Shown: positions 1 through 9,479, counted from the first letter of the stretch. The stretch is DNA of 64,000 nt from Bacillus sp. FJAT-45350 (GCF_002335805.1 NZ_NISU01000001.1:2674079-2738078), one strand, 5' to 3'. The notes: generated from the letters alone by a model not told the origin. Made by a program: numbers and translations.

Positions 1-122
1 GAAGGGGACATTCCATTAATTATAATTTAAATGTATTATTAAATATTTTAATATTCACTATGAATAAATAAACACCCACTTTTCATTAACTAAATGCAGT
101 ACTCTAATAACTATAAAATCGA

Positions 123-902
123 CTAATAAAATAATGGCATAAACAATAACTGCATCGAAATATGAGCAAACATATGAGATAAAATTGCATATTCCAATCC
201 TTTTTTCCAGTATAAGTAGCCAAAGACTAATCCGCCAATTGAATTTAATAATAGACCCCTAATAACGATTGTAGATGTTAACTCTCCGAAAATTAATTCC
301 GTACCTGGTAAGTGACCAGCAGCAAAAAGTAATGAAGTTAACATAATCGCAAACCAATAAGAATTATCAGAGATTCGTTTCAAAATTTTCAGAATTATCC
401 ACACGATGAGCGACATTAAAAATAACCGCATTAAAATTTCCTCAAAAACACCGCCGTAAAAAACCCCCGCCAATAAACCTAATAGTGAAAACTCAGGTTT
501 ATTTTCTGCTAGTATGGGGATTTGATTTTGGAAATAAAATCGATCGGCACCTACAAAAATAAAGCCTAGTAATATACCACTTAAGATTGATAGATAAGTA
601 GCTTTTTTATTAATGACGACTTTCTCCTTACTGAAAATCGCATCTAAAATGTGTAATGAAAACCCTGTTTTACGAGCTAATTTAATGCCGATAAAACTTA
701 AAATGAAAGCTGCAATAAATAATTGTAATCCAACAACAATGGATACTAGACTTAGTGCCATTGGTAATGAATTGATAATTTCATCATATTGATGAGGAAT
801 TGTAGTTTCAAGGACATCCAATTGGTAAGGCAAGACTACAAATCCAGCTATAAAACAAATAGCAGCTAAAAATATTGAAATTTTTAAATCTAATTTTTTC
901 AC
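123..902 (-). CDS. CPBP (CAAX-type) intramembrane metalloprotease
   Basis: This encodes a 259-residue, very hydrophobic protein with about seven predicted membrane segments. It shows the CPBP signature: an EEILMR motif (EExxxR) near residue 155, a FAAGHLP histidine motif near 195 and a SHMFAH histidine motif near the C terminus. These residues make the intramembrane glutamic-type active site of CAAX/bacteriocin-processing proteases. The substrate cannot be told from sequence. The start is a GTG at 902 with an AGAGGT ribosome binding site. A second, broken member of the same family lies directly upstream, so the two look like a former tandem pair. Confidence 0.85.
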   Translation of the reverse strand: MKKLDLKISIFLAAICFIAGFVVLPYQLDVLETTIPHQYDEIINSLPMALSLVSIVVGLQLFIAAFILSFIGIKLARKTGFSLHILDAIFSKEKVVINKKATYLSILSGILLGFIFVGADRFYFQNQIPILAENKPEFSLLGLLAGVFYGGVFEEILMRLFLMSLIVWIILKILKRISDNSYWFAIMLTSLLFAAGHLPGTELIFGELTSTIVIRGLLLNSIGGLVFGYLYWKKGLEYAILSHMFAHISMQLLFMPLFY

Positions 903-1032
903 TTGATACCTCTTCTCTATTGTTTAACTCAATAAGGATTAAAAGACTTTTACTTCCTTCGTTAAATTAATTACAATTATTTCAAATATATATAATATTT
1001 ACAATCATTTTCACACATGGCGTTGAAAAGCA

Positions 1033-1582
1033 TTAGGTTGCATACCCAAATAACAAAAATATAGTAGAGAAAATCACAACATCCTGCATGAAATGAATAA
1101 ACCATGCTGCGGCAAAGCCTTTAGTTTCATACATGCTTCTACACAGATACCATCCAAGAAGACCACTCATGAATACACCGACAATACCACTTGGAGCACC
1201 ATAATAATGAGCAATTCCAAAGAATACCGCTGCTATGAGAACAACATAATTTTTCGGTAAAACCTCTTTAAGTGTTCCTAATATTGCACTTCTATAAATT
1301 ACCCCTTCACAAAATGAATTTGCCAATGCTAATAAGATAATAACAGGAAAGATATTTAATAATTAATTCTCCTAAAATGATCGTAACAAGTATGATGGAA
1401 AATTTCAGAAAAGGTTTAAAGCCTTCTACAAAAAAACAAAATAAACATCCTTCGATTAGAAGGAAAAGCTGTACAAACGATAACCAAACAGGAACATACC
1501 CTAATGTTTCATTTAAAATAATTCTTGGTAATATCGAAACTATTAAAATAATAATAAGTGTGAATACAAACCTTTTGTTCAA
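1033..1582 (-). pseudogene. CPBP intramembrane protease gene, frameshifted
   Basis: Two overlapping frames together make one CPBP protein. The first frame starts at a TTG (1582) behind GGGGGAAGG and covers the N-terminal membrane segments. The second covers the CEGVIYR active-site motif, a GIAHYYG histidine motif and a FIHFMQD motif. The second frame is open back to about 1362, so a single-base shift near 1355-1366 (AT-rich) would join them into about 180 residues. The first motif has CE rather than EE. It is either a true pseudogene or a sequencing error; translated alone the halves would be inactive. Confidence 0.75.
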
Positions 1583-2000
1583 ATACCTTCCCCCATTAGA
1601 TTTAAAATTTCACTTTTCCTCATTGCACATAAATTTTTTTTTAGTATTCCGCTTCATTCAACAACAACTATTTCAAATATAGTTAGTATTTACAATCTAT
1701 TATTCAACAAACGGCGAGCGTTAGTAAAAAAATCTACAACCTTAAAGAAGCCAAAGTATGCATTATTTTATTCACTTTAATACAAACTTTGGCTTCTTGT
1801 TATTCTGGAGTGATGTTACATTACATTAGTAAATGTAATGGCGATGTGTGGTAAATTTCTTGGCGAGCAATAGTAAAAAAGATGGCAAGGGTGGTAAAAT
1901 CTTGTGGCAGTAATCACCCAATCTAGACCTACTGTTAAAAATCATATTAAACATAAAAAATCCTTACTACCTGCAATATGATAGTAAGGACTTTAATTTT
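1583..2000. other. Intergenic region with a long-loop inverted repeat
   Basis: No convincing gene. A perfect 13-bp inverted repeat (AAGAAGCCAAAGT, 1745-1757 and 1786-1798) is separated by 28 bases; it lacks a clear T-run, so it may be a weak terminator or a remnant of a mobile sequence. The part from 1919 to 2000 is the downstream flank of yhbH and has a degenerate copy at 8610-8660. Confidence 0.5.
1955..1990 (-). terminator. Rho-independent terminator of yhbH
   Basis: On the minus strand TCCTTACTA and TAGTAAGGA form a 9-bp stem followed by TTTTTT. It sits about 10 bases after the stop codon of the displaced yhbH 3' end, so the separated end still has its own terminator. Confidence 0.8.
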
Positions 2001-2144
2001 TTAAGCCATCGCCTCTTCTTCCTTCTTAAAGAAGCTCTTCATCGCGTGATACACATCTGATTTTTCCTTCAGTATATAATGACGGAAGCGTTCGTCTTTG
2101 ATGTTCTTGTATGCGCTCATTAGTGTGGAGTGACGGCTGTATTG
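2001..2144 (-). CDS. yhbH: Sporulation protein YhbH, displaced 3' part (C-terminal 46 codons)
   Basis: The minus strand reads the conserved YhbH C terminus, from [16 protein letters not shown] through [13 protein letters not shown] and a TAA stop. The 5' part of the same gene is at 20107-21150, in the same orientation, and stops early right after EVNQYS. Joining them at the shared AATCA sequence (TGATT on the plus strand, 2143-2147 and 20117-20121) restores one frame of about 391 codons, the usual size for YhbH. This piece has no start codon or ribosome binding site of its own. It is therefore not a gene by itself but the exon-like end of an interrupted gene. Confidence 0.92.
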   Translation of the reverse strand, partial: QYSRHSTLMSAYKNIKDERFRHYILKEKSDVYHAMKSFFKKEEEAMA

Positions 2145-2167
2145 ATTTGGTTAGCGGGCATATACCC
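2120..2167. other. Left attachment junction of the yhbH element
   Basis: Gene-derived sequence (2120-2144) meets element sequence. The element arm carries GCATATACCC at 2158-2167, whose inner edge is 14.5 bp from the centre of the TG dinucleotide at 2143-2144. The right junction has the inverted copy at the same distance. This spacing symmetry is what an attP split by serine-recombinase integration would leave. Confidence 0.8.
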
Positions 2168-2379
2168 GTTAAATTATTAATATTACCAAGGATTTATAGA
2201 TTTATGTATATCTTTTTAATAAAGAACACTACTCAGGGAAGACTAATGTTTATGTTTATTTTAATTCCATAATTATTTCCAAAATGCGTTTCACCTTATG
2301 AAAAACCGTATTCAGCAATCGTTCCAGATTGTAATATAAGGTTTACCAAATCATATAAACTAGTAAACCTTATATTTTA

Positions 2380-2769
2380 TTAATAAATATCTGATTCAAT
2401 AAACCTTGGCTTAAAGCAATCTAAGAGAAAACATAAAACATTTTCTGGTATATCTATATCGAAGGAATCAGGGTTTGCAATTCCACTATCGCCTCCATTT
2501 GCATGTATCTCTACATACATTAGATTAACTTCATCCCTGCTTGGCATACATCTAAACCCGTCAACAAAAGTGTTCTTAAACTTAATCGGATTGTTATCTT
2601 CATATTCCCAAACATAAACATATCCTTTATGATGTAGAATTCTTAAAGAATTGTAAGATTTACTACGAAATTCAATACCACTTTTGTCTAATGATGAAAC
2701 ATGCTTATCAACATTATTAAAGAATATCAACATTTGTTCTTGTGTTATACCTATATCATTTAATTTCAC
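2380..2769 (-). CDS. Hypothetical protein, about 129 aa
   Basis: I do not recognise this protein. It is soluble and acidic, with no signal peptide or membrane segment. The best start is a GTG at 2769 preceded by GGGGAG with five-base spacing, rather than the upstream ATG of the longer frame. It lies just inside the left end of the yhbH element and reads out toward the left junction. Small soluble ORFs at element ends are often immunity-type or accessory genes, but nothing in this sequence shows a function. Confidence 0.55.
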   Translation of the reverse strand: MKLNDIGITQEQMLIFFNNVDKHVSSLDKSGIEFRSKSYNSLRILHHKGYVYVWEYEDNNPIKFKNTFVDGFRCMPSRDEVNLMYVEIHANGGDSGIANPDSFDIDIPENVLCFLLDCFKPRFIESDIY

Positions 2770-3062
2770 AAAAACTCCCCCTCTATTAATTGTCCAAACC
2801 CTACTGTAACTTAGTACTAATAATACCAATACTTGCTGTTAATAGAAAGAGTGTTGATATATCTACAGCCTTCTAGTTTAAAATAGTAGCATATTATATT
2901 ATGTTATTTTGTCATATTGGGGTAGCGACAGGTAAAAATGCGGATTTACAACGTATAGGAATCAATTTTTACCAAGCCAGAGTTAAATTTCTTCACCAAT
3001 AGTTCCAGATTGTTGAAGAACGATTAGTCTACTACATAGCTTATTCAATATTTATAATCAAT

Positions 3063-4466
3063 CACTAGTGTTGCATTAATTAATTTCAAATATTAAAAAG
3101 ACTCAAAATCTTCAATAATCTCATTTTACGCACAGAAAAAGTCCTTTATAATGGATAAGTCAGGTGGTAACCCGTCCAAATCCACTAAAAAAGGACTCAC
3201 ACTATGGACAAGATTACACGAAAAACTTCATTTGGACAATGGTTTTCACCCATTAACCTTCAATTATTTGAAGAAAACGTGAAAACGTTGAAATTAGATT
3301 ACTATACAAAAAAGTTAACGACCGAATCATTTCTAAAATTACTTCTTTTTGCACAACTTCAAGAAATCGAAAGTCTTCATGCACTGGGCGATAGTCTTTT
3401 TGATGACAAGCTGCAAAAAGAAGTTAACCTAGATTCTATCAGTATCTCTCAGCTATCACGGCGATTAAATAATATGAATCCTGACTTATTTCAAAAGCTT
3501 TTCTTAGATCTAGTAGCACAAATTCATGTCAAAACACACCCTACAAAACTGATTATGCCGTTAAAAATCATTGATTCAAGCACATTGCCACTTAATTTGA
3601 CCCATCATAAATGGGCTAAGTTCCGCAAAACAAAAGCGGGAGTTAAGGTGCATTTGCGTCTTGTGTTTATGGAAAATGGACTTTCCTATCCTGAAAAAGC
3701 TGTTATTACAACGGCAAAAGAACACGATCGTGGTCAACTTGAAGTGATGATTGATAACAAAGAATGCATGTATGTGTTTGACCGTGGTTACCTTGATTAC
3801 GAGCGATTTGATCGCATGACGGATGATGGCTACTTTTTTCTTTCAAGACTACGTAAAAATGCGGTCGTACGCGAAGTTTATGAATTTAAACTACCAGAAG
3901 GTTCAGCAGTATTATCAGATCAAATGGTATTGATTGGTACAACTCAAAACCGTAGTGAAAATTACTTTCGCCTATTAAAAGTGAAGGATTCAAAAGGAAA
4001 TGAGCTTCATTTAATCACTAACCGTTTTGATTTGAGTGCTGAAGAGATTTCTGAGATGTATAAATCACGCTGGGCAATTGAACTGTTTTTCAAATGGATA
4101 AAACAGCATCTCAACATTAAAAAGTTCTATGGTCACAGCGAATGGGCGATTCAAAATCAAGTGTTTATTGCACTGATTGTTTTTTGCCTGCATGTTCTCG
4201 TTCAAATCGAAACGAATAGCAAGCGAAAAACCTTACAAATTAGCCGTTATTTAAGGGCTGCGCTATGGAAACCAGCGTATATCTGGATTCGAAAAATTGA
4301 AGGAAAAGCAGTCCCTTAATAAACAAATTGTCGTCGTTACTTATGCTCAATTGTAAAAAAAATCCAAATGGATGGAACCACCTTTGGTTAGGTATTTCCT
4401 TTTTTGGCTCTAAGCAGAGAAAACATTAAAACTGAAAATTCCAACAATATTTATGCAACACTAGTG
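3063..4466 (+). mobile_element. IS4-family insertion sequence (IS4Bsu1-like), 1404 bp
   Basis: The ends are inverted repeats: CACTAGTGTTGCAT at 3063 and its complement ending at 4466. They are flanked by a perfect 9-bp target duplication, ATAATCAAT, at 3054-3062 and 4467-4475. One transposase gene fills it. Size, target-site length and transposase resemble IS4Bsu1 of B. subtilis. Intact ends, target duplication and open frame mean the insertion is recent. It lies in AT-rich DNA within the yhbH element and breaks no obvious gene. Confidence 0.92.
3204..4319 (+). CDS. IS4-family DDE transposase
   Basis: This 371-residue transposase has a complete DDE triad: D124 in IIDSSTLPL, D193 in VFDRGYLDYE and E293. 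E293 sits in the IS4 signature Y-x2-R-x3-E-x6-K (Y286, R289, E293, K300). It would catalyse cut-and-paste movement of the surrounding insertion sequence by binding its terminal repeats. The N-terminal 100 residues are helical and probably bind DNA. The frame is intact and of full length for the IS4Bsu1 group, so it is probably active. Confidence 0.92.
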   Translation: MDKITRKTSFGQWFSPINLQLFEENVKTLKLDYYTKKLTTESFLKLLLFAQLQEIESLHALGDSLFDDKLQKEVNLDSISISQLSRRLNNMNPDLFQKLFLDLVAQIHVKTHPTKLIMPLKIIDSSTLPLNLTHHKWAKFRKTKAGVKVHLRLVFMENGLSYPEKAVITTAKEHDRGQLEVMIDNKECMYVFDRGYLDYERFDRMTDDGYFFLSRLRKNAVVREVYEFKLPEGSAVLSDQMVLIGTTQNRSENYFRLLKVKDSKGNELHLITNRFDLSAEEISEMYKSRWAIELFFKWIKQHLNIKKFYGHSEWAIQNQVFIALIVFCLHVLVQIETNSKRKTLQISRYLRAALWKPAYIWIRKIEGKAVP

Positions 4467-4524
4467 ATAATCAATATAAAGAAAAAGACTGCGGATTAAG
4501 TCCACAGCCCCTTCATTCATACTT

Positions 4525-7269
4525 CTATTTTCTTATTACTGCTTTTTCTACTTCTTCATATGCCCAATGATTTAATGTAACATCTGGGAAAGTTGGTATT
4601 TCAACGCTATACGGACTAATGTCGAATGCGTTGTTTAAAATAACGACCGATTCTGCTCTCGTTACATTTCCATTTGGACGGAAAGTTCCATCGTTGTAGC
4701 CACTTACAATATCTGCTTCTTTTACAGCTGCGATTTCTCGAACTGCCCAGTGTCCTGTAATGTCTTGGAAGGCATTTACACTATCATTCACTGTGCCTAG
4801 CTCTAGCTCAAGATACCTTGCCACAACAGTCGCAATTTCTGCTCGCTTCATTGGAGCATTCGGGTGAAACTGACCTTCAAGGTCTCCTCGCATTAAGCCT
4901 ACATTTTTTACAAATTCAATCGAACCTGCTGCCCAGTGAGAAGTTGCTACATCTGGGAATGGCTTTTCTGTTGCAGTTTGTGAATCAACGAAGCCTAAGT
5001 TACGTGCAAACATCATCGCCATTTCAGCTCGAGTGATTGAATGGTTTGGTCTAAACGTTTCATCTTCAAAGCCTTTAATGTAGCCTCTTTCCATTGAATC
5101 ATCGATCAATTCTTCCCAGCCTTCTAAATGAAGAATGGTAAACGTACTGAATTTGTTAACACCAAATTCTAAGCCTAATTGATCTTGCTTATAATCTACA
5201 ACATTTGCACGAATGAGCTTTCTTTCACCATCACTGTGCTCTGCGAAAATCACCAAATTATTCAAGAAACGAGTTCTTTCTTGTTCATTCGTTGGTAGCT
5301 CTACATCACGTAATGGTAAAACAAGTGTGACTGGACGATTTTGCATATTCGTTTCAATCGTCATAGGACGCGCAACTACATTTACATCACGGTCTCTTGT
5401 AACTTCTTGAACTATCTGTTCGACTCGTGCTCGATTTTCTACTTCTTGGCGCTGATCCACTCCTTTCACAGGAACTAAACGGAAATAGAGATCCTCATCA
5501 AAATCATCTAGAGAAGACTCTGGAATGGTAATTCGGACATTTTCTGTAGAAATCTCTAAGTTTACATCTGAGTCTCCTAAATCTCTCATTGCCTCATTCG
5601 GAACAGAAAATTCGATCTCAGACACTTCATCATTTGCATCTGGTATCACAATCCGTGCTGTGTTTTGTTCTGCCTCTCTCACGGCTTCTATCGTTTCTCG
5701 GACTCTTTCTGATGTAAAACTGACTTGATCTCGTACTCTACCGTCTGTTTCTCTTGTTCTCGTAATCGGTGTTTCATTAACAACTATACCCTCATTCACA
5801 AGACCCGTTTCAACGGGAACTGTGATTTGTTCAGTGGTAGGTGCTGTTGTTCCACCACCTCCTCCTGAGCTTCCACCAGAAGACTGGTTCATTGTCCATT
5901 TCGCATAGATCGCTGTATCCCCAGTAACCGTAGTATCGAAATCAAAGGCTGTGGTATGCGTATTATCTGTAAACCAACCTTCAAACGTGTGGTTTGCTTT
6001 TGTTGGATCTGCGGGCTTACTAACTTTCTCACCATGTGCTACCGTTTGATCTGCTACTGTACTTCCACCGGATACTTCAAACGTCACTATGTGATTTACT
6101 GGTTTATCACCACTAGATACAGCTGCCGGTCCCGACACAAAGAACGTCAATGGGAAATCTAACGTTGATGAAGCACTTGAGCTAAAAGTCGATGTCACAA
6201 TAATATATCGAGTATCTGCTGTTAATTCTAACTCTACAGCTGGACACCGATCTCTAGCTCTATCTGTATTCGTTTCTGTTTCTGGTGCACAGAACGCATC
6301 TTCTGGAACGTCACCACTCTGAAATTCAGGTGATGGATTATGATTATCATCATTAAATCCTACGAAATTATTTGCTGGTTGTTCGGGATCAAATTCTCCT
6401 TCATACACCAACATAACTGTATCGATAGATGCTTGACTATTTCCAAAATGATATATTCCCGATACAGACGGGATAAATTCTTGAGTAATATAACGAAACT
6501 CATTATCCCCTGAGCTTAATGTACTTGCGTTGGTATTACTTCTTCCTAAGGTGCTATTGCTTAAACTCATTGTGTCAATTTCTGCATCTCCACTATTTAA
6601 AACGAATGTAGTGGTTACCCACGTTTGAAACTCCGCAGTAACGTTAACATCTTCATTTACATCTGTATCTGTTCGTGGGTTATCTGTTATACCATCACTC
6701 CACCGTATAAAACGATAATTTTCGTTGGGTACAGCTGTAACCTCTGTTCCATTCCCACCTTGATTCACTGCTTGTGATGTTTCGCCTTCGATCGTGCCAT
6801 TCTCAGGAGCAGAATAGACTAAAATAAATGTAGAATTAAGGTTTGCATTTACTGTATACGTTTTACTAGCAGTCCCATTCTGTGCCGTAACTACAACTGG
6901 AATCGAATTGTTTCCTGCTTGCAACGAAATTGTATCTGAGGTGGTAGGAGCTCCATTTATTGTAACACTAGCATTTGGCTCTGCTGGGATTGCTGTAATT
7001 GTTAACTGTGAAGTGTTTAAGTTAATTACATCATACGTTGTAGTATTTGCATCGAACTCAGAACTCAACTCCCCAGCACTTACCGTTAAGCTAGACAAGT
7101 TAGCATCATTAGAAAGTAGAGGTTGAGCAGATGGTGATAATTGCACCCCAGCTTCTGGTACATTTTCCATTCCTTCAGCTAATACACTTCCTGGCATCAT
7201 GGAAATTTGAAACATGCTAACTAACATTATTACGATCAAAAACCATGTAAAACCTTTCTTGTTTTTCAT
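4525..7269 (-). CDS. Secreted S-layer-homology (SLH) multidomain surface protein
   Basis: The 914-residue precursor begins with a signal peptide (about residues 1-31). It continues with a cadherin-like beta-sandwich (about 55-140), a bacterial repeat domain (RFIRWSDG, about 148-218), a region resembling pre-peptidase beta domains, and an InlB-type repeat ending AIYAKW (about 395-460). A Gly/Ser linker, a long beta-rich region and three SLH domains follow; the SLH domains start near 716, 775 and 840 with FRPN, FHPN and FRPN motifs. SLH domains anchor proteins to pyruvylated secondary wall polymer. It is a cell-surface cargo protein of the yhbH element; ligand unknown. GGAGG lies 11 bases before the ATG, slightly far. 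Confidence 0.9.
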   Translation of the reverse strand: MKNKKGFTWFLIVIMLVSMFQISMMPGSVLAEGMENVPEAGVQLSPSAQPLLSNDANLSSLTVSAGELSSEFDANTTTYDVINLNTSQLTITAIPAEPNASVTINGAPTTSDTISLQAGNNSIPVVVTAQNGTASKTYTVNANLNSTFILVYSAPENGTIEGETSQAVNQGGNGTEVTAVPNENYRFIRWSDGITDNPRTDTDVNEDVNVTAEFQTWVTTTFVLNSGDAEIDTMSLSNSTLGRSNTNASTLSSGDNEFRYITQEFIPSVSGIYHFGNSQASIDTVMLVYEGEFDPEQPANNFVGFNDDNHNPSPEFQSGDVPEDAFCAPETETNTDRARDRCPAVELELTADTRYIIVTSTFSSSASSTLDFPLTFFVSGPAAVSSGDKPVNHIVTFEVSGGSTVADQTVAHGEKVSKPADPTKANHTFEGWFTDNTHTTAFDFDTTVTGDTAIYAKWTMNQSSGGSSGGGGGTTAPTTEQITVPVETGLVNEGIVVNETPITRTRETDGRVRDQVSFTSERVRETIEAVREAEQNTARIVIPDANDEVSEIEFSVPNEAMRDLGDSDVNLEISTENVRITIPESSLDDFDEDLYFRLVPVKGVDQRQEVENRARVEQIVQEVTRDRDVNVVARPMTIETNMQNRPVTLVLPLRDVELPTNEQERTRFLNNLVIFAEHSDGERKLIRANVVDYKQDQLGLEFGVNKFSTFTILHLEGWEELIDDSMERGYIKGFEDETFRPNHSITRAEMAMMFARNLGFVDSQTATEKPFPDVATSHWAAGSIEFVKNVGLMRGDLEGQFHPNAPMKRAEIATVVARYLELELGTVNDSVNAFQDITGHWAVREIAAVKEADIVSGYNDGTFRPNGNVTRAESVVILNNAFDISPYSVEIPTFPDVTLNHWAYEEVEKAVIRK

Positions 7270-7467
7270 TACATGTTATACCTCCATACCTCATTAAATT
7301 TTAACCAATATTTTGATAATACCCTTCTTTTATCTAGTTGCCTAGTTACTTTTAGTCATAATTTTATTTAATCGCATTAAATAAAATTCCATAGTCCCCT
7401 GAATGTCATCGATACCATAATAGTGATTTCACACTCAAAGGAAACTAACTCGACTTAATTTGCGACC

Positions 7468-7863
7468 ATGGTGCTGCGAATGTATGGAAAAAGTGCCGAA
7501 ATCGAACGTCAACCTTATCCAAAAGGAACGTTAAATTATCTATTTTTTATGAACTACCCTTTTTCTTCAAGTACGCAGACCATATTCACTCGTGTTCAAG
7601 TGGCAGAACTTATTTCAGGCAGTCAAGGTGTGAATTTAAAAGGTGACGATGCCATTAAATTCTTACTCGTAAATGATATAACCAGAGGAAAAGTAGAAAG
7701 TGCTCCAACAGTAGCTAACTACAAAGGTGGAGAGCGCCTAACAAGCGGTGGAGCAGTAGCATTCCTATTAAACGCTCGTAATAATGGAACAGCGGACTTG
7801 CAGCGTAAGCCAGAGCTTACTACTGATCTAACAGAAATCCACAAAAAATATATAACGAAATGA
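7468..7863 (+). pseudogene. S-layer-homology-like gene fragment
   Basis: The 131-codon frame reads segments resembling the tail of SLH domains, for example TRVQVAELISGSQGVNL followed by DITRGK and ERLTSGGAVAFLL, in which TR-x-E/Q-x-A-type motifs recur. It has no ribosome binding site before the ATG, a stop immediately upstream, and no signal peptide or upstream module. I read it as the remnant of a larger surface-protein gene next to the intact SLH gene on the other strand. Domain assignment is by eye and weak. Confidence 0.4.
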
Positions 7864-7960
7864 TTCAAAGAATTATAGGCATTAAAAAAGTAAAGCGTTT
7901 TCCAATGGAAAAATAGACTATTTCCGCTCAGTTGCTTCAAAGTATAATTTAAGAATATAA

Positions 7961-8281
7961 CCTTACACATCAACTTCATCTGCAATAATCGTTAGAAGTG
8001 GAGAGTCTTATATTATCTTAGACAATGCAACTACTCATATAACTATTGATAACCCAAACAAAGCTATGGCTGACGCTGTTCAAGAATTGTTAGAAAGACA
8101 AGGAATAGTATTCCTAGATAAGTTTTTATACGAAATGACGAAAGTAAATAGAGGTCACTTTATGGAAGCAAACACTGGCTCAGGCTTTTTCGTAGTTTCA
8201 AAGAGAGACAACATATCAACAATATATATTATCCGCGTTTTAAATGAAATTAGCATGATATTTTTTGGGAACAAAACCTAA
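7961..8281 (+). pseudogene. Open reading frame remnant, unrecognised
   Basis: A stop-free stretch of 106 codons follows the SLH-like fragment on the same strand. Its only ATG is at 8066 and lacks a ribosome binding site. The first part (SYIILDNATTHITIDNPNKA) reads like a real beta-rich secreted-protein segment, so it may be a further piece of the same decayed surface-protein gene. No family is recognisable. Confidence 0.3.
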
Positions 8282-8747
8282 ATTTTTCTACGGTAAGCAG
8301 CAGAATTAGGGTACTATATCCCCTTCTTGTTTTCTAACTTTTCAATTTTTATTATACTAACTCACCATTCCTAAAAAAAACCTTACTGCTATTTCTAATT
8401 TATAATTTTCGAACTTCGTCTTTAAGATTTTCAATTTTTTGTTGCAGTTTTTTCACTGGCTATGAAATCCTAAAATTAAGCTACCAATAATTTCTACAAT
8501 TCCACTAGTAAAATACAATAACAATGCATTATCAAACACATAGAACAACTACTAAGTTAAATTTCCTATACTTTGTATAAAATTCTACCAAAAAGGTTCA
8601 TGTCTTCGACAATCTGGACCTATTGTTAAAGATCTTATAAACCAGCAACCCTATAATAAGCATTTTAATTTGAACCATCGGCTCTTCTTTTCTAAAAAAA
8701 CTTTTGACTTTGACTGTTATTGATGGGGAAATACCCATCAATAACAG
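8282..8747. other. Intergenic, decayed DNA with yhbH 3'-end copy
   Basis: No gene is seen. The interval is AT-rich and holds the degenerate yhbH 3' end described separately (8610-8712) and most of a perfect 17-bp hairpin. The rest shows nothing I can assign. Confidence 0.5.
8610..8712 (-). pseudogene. yhbH: Degenerate second copy of the yhbH 3' end and flank
   Basis: The minus strand reads VKSFFRKEEPMVQ, matching [13 protein letters not shown] at the true yhbH end. The match continues beyond the stop: both places contain TTTAACA(A/G)TAGGTC(C/T)AGATTG at the same relative position (1919-1936 and 8610-8627 on the plus strand). Roughly 40 bases of coding and 75 bases of downstream sequence are duplicated. 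The stop codon is lost and indels are present. Such a copy inside the element suggests a past insertion event at the same locus or capture of the target gene's end. Confidence 0.65.
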
Positions 8748-8750
8748 TCA
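8711..8750 (-). terminator. Perfect 17-bp hairpin at the end of the HEPN-motif gene
   Basis: TGACTGTTATTGATGGG and its exact complement enclose a six-base loop. The stop codon of the neighbouring gene lies in the first arm on the minus strand. A T-run follows only about 15 bases later, so it could be a terminator or an mRNA-stabilising hairpin. Confidence 0.5.
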
Positions 8751-9479
8751 TTTAACCCATGAATACCCTAGGTTAAAATTATCTAATGGATCAATATTGT
8801 TTTCTTCTAAGTAATTTTTTATATTGGGTATCGATATATCAATTAACTGGTTGTAAAAACCGATTGGATAAAATATTTGCCAAGGTGCTCTTTGGGATTT
8901 TAGTTCACCTGATTCCAAATATATTTGTCTAAGTGGTACATAATGAGGCTCAGAGTTATCAAATAATTTGATTGAAATACCTGATGGTCTCATTTCATGG
9001 ACTAAACTATTTCTTAACCTCCACATTAAATTACAATGTTTAAAATGACTTAATGTAATTTTCTTCACCATATTTCCTTTTAGCACTAACCCTTGAGGCC
9101 ACAGGTTCTGAACTTCTTCAAATAAAGGATCGTATTTGAACGAGATCGGTTGAGACCTTGGCCAATCCAACATTTTATTTTCACAAAAACTTTTCAATGG
9201 ACTTAATTTAGGACTATTTTCTACTTCTAAAGTTAATATAATTTGTTGCATACTAACTCTATTGGCATCTTCCCATTCACTAAAATTTTCAATGAAATGC
9301 AGAAACCTTTGTCGCTTACTTAAATTTTGACTACCATAAATTCCATTTGCTATCATCTCAATCAAATTAAAGAGTAATGACTTTTGATGATTTTCTAAAT
9401 GCTTATCGCCCTTTAACAAGTTTATCGATGTTTGATATTCCTCAATTGCAGAAAAGAACCTCTTCCTATTTCCAATCAA
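8748..9479 (-). CDS. Uncharacterised protein with a HEPN-type RNxxxH motif
   Basis: This 243-residue soluble protein is unlike any family I can name. It is mostly helical. Near residue 155 it has LMWRLRNSLVHEMRP, in which R-N-S-L-V-H fits the R-x4-H motif of HEPN ribonucleases, with the polar residue after the arginine that is usual in active members. HEPN proteins occur widely as toxins and abortive-infection effectors; that role here is inferred from the motif and the accessory location. The start is a TTG at 9479 behind AGGGGG. There is no obvious antitoxin partner; the nuclease pseudogene lies upstream. Confidence 0.5.
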   Translation of the reverse strand: MIGNRKRFFSAIEEYQTSINLLKGDKHLENHQKSLLFNLIEMIANGIYGSQNLSKRQRFLHFIENFSEWEDANRVSMQQIILTLEVENSPKLSPLKSFCENKMLDWPRSQPISFKYDPLFEEVQNLWPQGLVLKGNMVKKITLSHFKHCNLMWRLRNSLVHEMRPSGISIKLFDNSEPHYVPLRQIYLESGELKSQRAPWQIFYPIGFYNQLIDISIPNIKNYLEENNIDPLDNFNLGYSWVK

